A program made the translations under genes and the position numbers. The notes beneath the pieces are model-generated. The model saw only the letters and a list, made by a program, of their open reading frames with translations. It was not told the DNA's origin and ran no database searches. From Modestobacter sp. (lineage in GTDB: Bacteria; Actinomycetota; Actinomycetes; Mycobacteriales; Geodermatophilaceae), in assembly GCA_025965635.1 (NCBI GenBank), contig JAOPWO010000444.1, forward strand, positions 1 through 7,510: a DNA stretch of 7,510 nt, given 5' to 3'. Of this stretch, positions 5,402-7,510 are shown piece after piece (position 1 is the first letter of the stretch; every line of letters starts with the position of its first letter).

Positions 5402-7034
5402 AGCCGCCGGTCATCAGTTCCGCGGCCCGTTCACCGATCATGACCGCGGTGGCGGCGGGACCCCGCGAGGTCACCCGGGGCATCACCGAGGTGTCCACCA
5501 CGCGCAGCCCCGCCACCCCGCGCACGCGCAGGTGCTGGTCCACGACCGCCCCCGGGTCCCCGTCGGGACCCATCCTGGCGGTGCCGGCGAGGTGGATGGC
5601 GGTGGCCAGGTGCCGGCGGGCCCAGCGGTCCAGTTCCCGGTCGTCGACCAGCACGTCGTCGGGCAGGCCGGTGCGTTCGGCGACCAGCGGCGCGAACGAC
5701 GGCGTGCGCAGCAGCTCGGCGGCGAGCCGCACCACTTCGCGCATCCGGCGGCGGTCGGCCTCCACCGACAGGTAGCGGTACTCCAGCCGTGGCTGGACGA
5801 GCGGATCGGCGCTGGTCAGCGTCAGCTCACCGCGGCTGTCCTCCTGCTGCAGGGCGACGGCCAGGTACAGGTCGTCGCGTCGCCGGGCCTGGTCCAGCAG
5901 CCGGTGCAGGGATGCCCCGCGCAGCGCCCGGAGGGTCGCCGCCGGCCGGCGCAGCCCCTCTACCAGCCCACCGAGCGCGGACCCCGCCGACCGGTCCAGC
6001 AGCACGGCACTGAACGGCTTGAGCCACGGCATCACCTCCAGGTCGCCGTGCGCCGCCGATCCCTCGGCCGTCGTGTTCAGTGCGGTGGCCAGCGGCGCCA
6101 TGCCCCGGGGGGTGGGCAGCCGGCGGCGGGGTTGCCACGTGACGTAGAGGTCCGGGTGGTCGCTGAACTCGGCGCCGACGCCTGGGAGGTCGACGAGCAC
6201 CGGCACCCCGGCCGCCCGCAGCTGCCCGGCCGGCCCGATGCCCGACAGCAGCAGCAGGTGCGGCGAGCCGACCGCGCCGGCCGCGAGCACCACCTCGTCG
6301 GCCCGGACGACGCCCGCCACGGTCTGCACGCCGACCGCCCGCCCCTGCTCGACGACCACCCGGGTGACCCGGGTGTCCCCGCGCACCGTCAGCCCGGGCA
6401 GCCCCCGGCGGGGCGACAGGTAGGCCATCGCGCTGTTCACCCGCACCCCGTCGCGGACGTTGACCGGGATCGGGCCGTGCCCGGGTGCCGCGTCACCGTT
6501 CTTGTCCGGTTCGGCCGGGAAGCCGAGTTCGGTGCAGGCTCCGGCGAAGGCGTCGACCACGGGGTGGTCGGGCACCGGCCGGGTGACCGGGACCGGCCCG
6601 TCGGCCCCGTGTCCGGGCCGGCTGCCGAACTGCGCATCGGCCTCCGACCGCCGGAACGCCGGGAGCACCTGCTCGTAGGACCACCGGTCGTTGCCGTCCG
6701 CGGCCCAGCCGTCGAAGTCGGCGCGGGTGCCCCGGATGAAGTACGTGCCGTTGATGGCGCTCGACCCCCCGGCGCCGCGGCCACGGACCACCGGGTACCG
6801 CACGTCCTCGGTGAGCTGGCCGGTGTAGGTCCAGTTGGCCGGGTGCCCGGGGACGGCCGCGCCCAGGGTGGCAGCGTCGCGCAGCACGGCCGGGAAGTCC
6901 TCCGGCGCCCGGTGGTCGGCGCCGGCCTCCAGGACCAGCACACGCCGGCCGGCGTCGACCAGCCGGGCGGCCAGGGCGCACCCCGCGGAACCCGCGCCCA
7001 CCACGACGACGTCCCAGTGCTCGCCGGTGGCCAC
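5400..7034 (-). CDS. GMC-family FAD oxidoreductase (choline dehydrogenase-like; MftG-like possible)
   Basis: This flavoprotein oxidises an unknown alcohol. The protein has 544 residues, a normal GMC length, with no signal peptide. The dinucleotide-binding VVVGAGSAG (10-18) is followed by Glu36. GMC signature 1 is at RGRGAGGSSAINGTYFIRG (84-102) and signature 2 at GAVGSPHLLLLSGIGP (253-268). The C-terminal substrate domain carries the catalytic His481 in HLAGTARMG. The position where the family normally has a second His or Asn reads SRGPAATAVMIGER (523-536), with neither residue. The GTYFIRGTRADFDGW stretch and the SRGP...IGER tail recall the mycofactocin-associated MftG group, but no mycofactocin gene is in view and this is from memory. 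The GTG start at 7034 lies 21 bases after the stop of the hydrolase gene, so an operon is likely, although TAGCGT seven bases before GTG suggests its own promoter too. Substrate unknown. Confidence 0.9.
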   Translation of the reverse strand: MATGEHWDVVVVGAGSAGCALAARLVDAGRRVLVLEAGADHRAPEDFPAVLRDAATLGAAVPGHPANWTYTGQLTEDVRYPVVRGRGAGGSSAINGTYFIRGTRADFDGWAADGNDRWSYEQVLPAFRRSEADAQFGSRPGHGADGPVPVTRPVPDHPVVDAFAGACTELGFPAEPDKNGDAAPGHGPIPVNVRDGVRVNSAMAYLSPRRGLPGLTVRGDTRVTRVVVEQGRAVGVQTVAGVVRADEVVLAAGAVGSPHLLLLSGIGPAGQLRAAGVPVLVDLPGVGAEFSDHPDLYVTWQPRRRLPTPRGMAPLATALNTTAEGSAAHGDLEVMPWLKPFSAVLLDRSAGSALGGLVEGLRRPAATLRALRGASLHRLLDQARRRDDLYLAVALQQEDSRGELTLTSADPLVQPRLEYRYLSVEADRRRMREVVRLAAELLRTPSFAPLVAERTGLPDDVLVDDRELDRWARRHLATAIHLAGTARMGPDGDPGAVVDQHLRVRGVAGLRVVDTSVMPRVTSRGPAATAVMIGERAAELMTGG

Positions 7035-7041
7035 GGCCCCG

Positions 7042-7047
7042 ACGCTA
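7042..7047 (-). promoter_or_regulatory. Candidate -10 element of the GMC oxidoreductase gene
   Basis: The minus strand reads TAGCGT, ending seven bases before the GTG start, with no Shine-Dalgarno between. TTCGCG, 17 bases further upstream (7065-7070), is a poor but correctly spaced -35 and would lie in the last codons of the hydrolase gene. Suggests a leaderless internal promoter; inferred from motif and spacing. Confidence 0.35.
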
Positions 7048-7055
7048 GGCGACCC

Positions 7056-7510
7056 TCAGGCGAGCGCGAACACCCCGGCGGCTCCCGGGACCACGCGCTG
7101 CTCGGCCACCAGCTTGTCCAGGGTCGCCCGCGTCGACTGGGCCGCGGCCGGCCAGACCTCCCGGGGCACCGCCGCGTACACCACGGCCACCATCCCCTCG
7201 ACCGTCCGCGGGCTGTCGGCGAGGAGCTCCAGCAGCTGGGTCTCCCGGTGCGCCCGGTGGGCGAGGTAGAACTCGAGCACCGCCTGCGGGTCCTCGGTGA
7301 GCTCGGGCCCGTGGCCGCAGTACAGCGCGGAGGGCCCGAGATCGTGCACCCGGCGCAGCGACGACAGGTAGGCGAGCACGTCGCCCTCGGGATGGGTCAC
7401 CACCGAGGTACCCCGGCCCAGCACGTGGTCGCCGACCAGCACGGCGCCCGACTCCAGCCGGAACGCGAGGTGGTCGGCGGTGTGCCCCGGGGTGGCGACC
7501 ACGCCCAGCG
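7056..7510 (-). CDS. MBL-fold metallo-hydrolase with C-terminal winged-helix tail (LACTB2-like), N-terminus cut by the window edge
   Basis: Only the C-terminal 150 or so residues are visible; the first metal-binding motif (HxHxDH) would lie beyond position 7510. Counting from the first full codon, TPGHTADHLAF (6-16) carries the His9 ligand, LVGDHVLG (24-31) the bridging Asp27, and LYCGHGPEL (62-70) the last His66. The final 70 residues or so (from EDPQAVLEFYLAHRAHRETQLLELL) are helical and look like the winged-helix tail of LACTB2-type proteins: helix, TVEGMVAVVYAAVP, then ATLDKLVAEQRVV. Human LACTB2 is an endoribonuclease, while bacterial relatives are often of unknown role or glyoxalase II-like thioesterases. 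The substrate cannot be told here. It precedes the GMC gene by 21 bases on the same strand, so the two are probably co-transcribed. The promoter and start are outside the window. Confidence 0.88.
   Translation of the reverse strand, partial: LGVVATPGHTADHLAFRLESGAVLVGDHVLGRGTSVVTHPEGDVLAYLSSLRRVHDLGPSALYCGHGPELTEDPQAVLEFYLAHRAHRETQLLELLADSPRTVEGMVAVVYAAVPREVWPAAAQSTRATLDKLVAEQRVVPGAAGVFALA

Noticed and set aside
5072..5443. Plus-strand open frame of 123 codons starting GTG at 5072
   Set aside because: Most of it is Arg/Ser/Pro/Thr-rich, typical of an out-of-frame reading. Only a short part near 5305-5350 looks coding, and it runs into the convergent oxidoreductase gene.
1..7510. CRISPR arrays, tRNA or rRNA genes, transposases, integrases or toxin-antitoxin pairs
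   Set aside because: Looked for on both strands. No regularly spaced repeats, cloverleaf sequences or mobile-element proteins were seen.

Overview
The window is very G+C-rich, its codons end almost always in G or C, and GTG starts are common. This fits a high-GC actinomycete. Geodermatophilaceae or a nearby family is my guess from the overall look; no marker gene proves it. No RNA gene, insertion sequence, CRISPR array, attachment site or origin was seen.

Left half (1-4664): a peripheral aromatic catabolism block. On the minus strand lies a tight operon pcaH-pcaG-pcaB, read right to left, with four-base GTGA stop/start overlaps at both junctions. pcaB runs off the left edge. Divergent from it, across a 71-base gap, are an IclR-family regulator and then pobA on the plus strand. 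Together the enzymes carry out three consecutive steps: PobA makes protocatechuate from 4-hydroxybenzoate, PcaHG opens the ring to 3-carboxy-cis,cis-muconate, and PcaB forms the muconolactone that enters the beta-ketoadipate pathway. The IclR protein is the obvious local regulator. Its likely sites are an inverted repeat GTGGAAG...CTTCCAC between pcaH and iclR, and TTCCG-N5-CGGAA ahead of pobA.

Middle (4665-5399): a stretch of lower G+C, then a 70-residue single-pass membrane protein of unknown function. It is followed by about 360 bases with no convincing gene, although one reading frame there has codon bias like a gene but no start.

Right half (5400-7510), minus strand: a complete GMC-family flavin oxidoreductase that seems to lack the usual second catalytic His/Asn. 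Directly upstream, 21 bases away, is the C-terminal part of a metallo-beta-lactamase-fold hydrolase with a winged-helix-like tail (LACTB2 type), cut by the window edge.

A recurring detail is a TAnnnT hexamer placed seven bases before the start codons of pcaH, the small membrane protein and the GMC gene, with a weaker version before pobA. None of these four has a good ribosome-binding site. This suggests leaderless transcripts. The metabolic content is otherwise well known; the novelty lies in the control signals, the small membrane protein and the oddities of the oxidoreductase.
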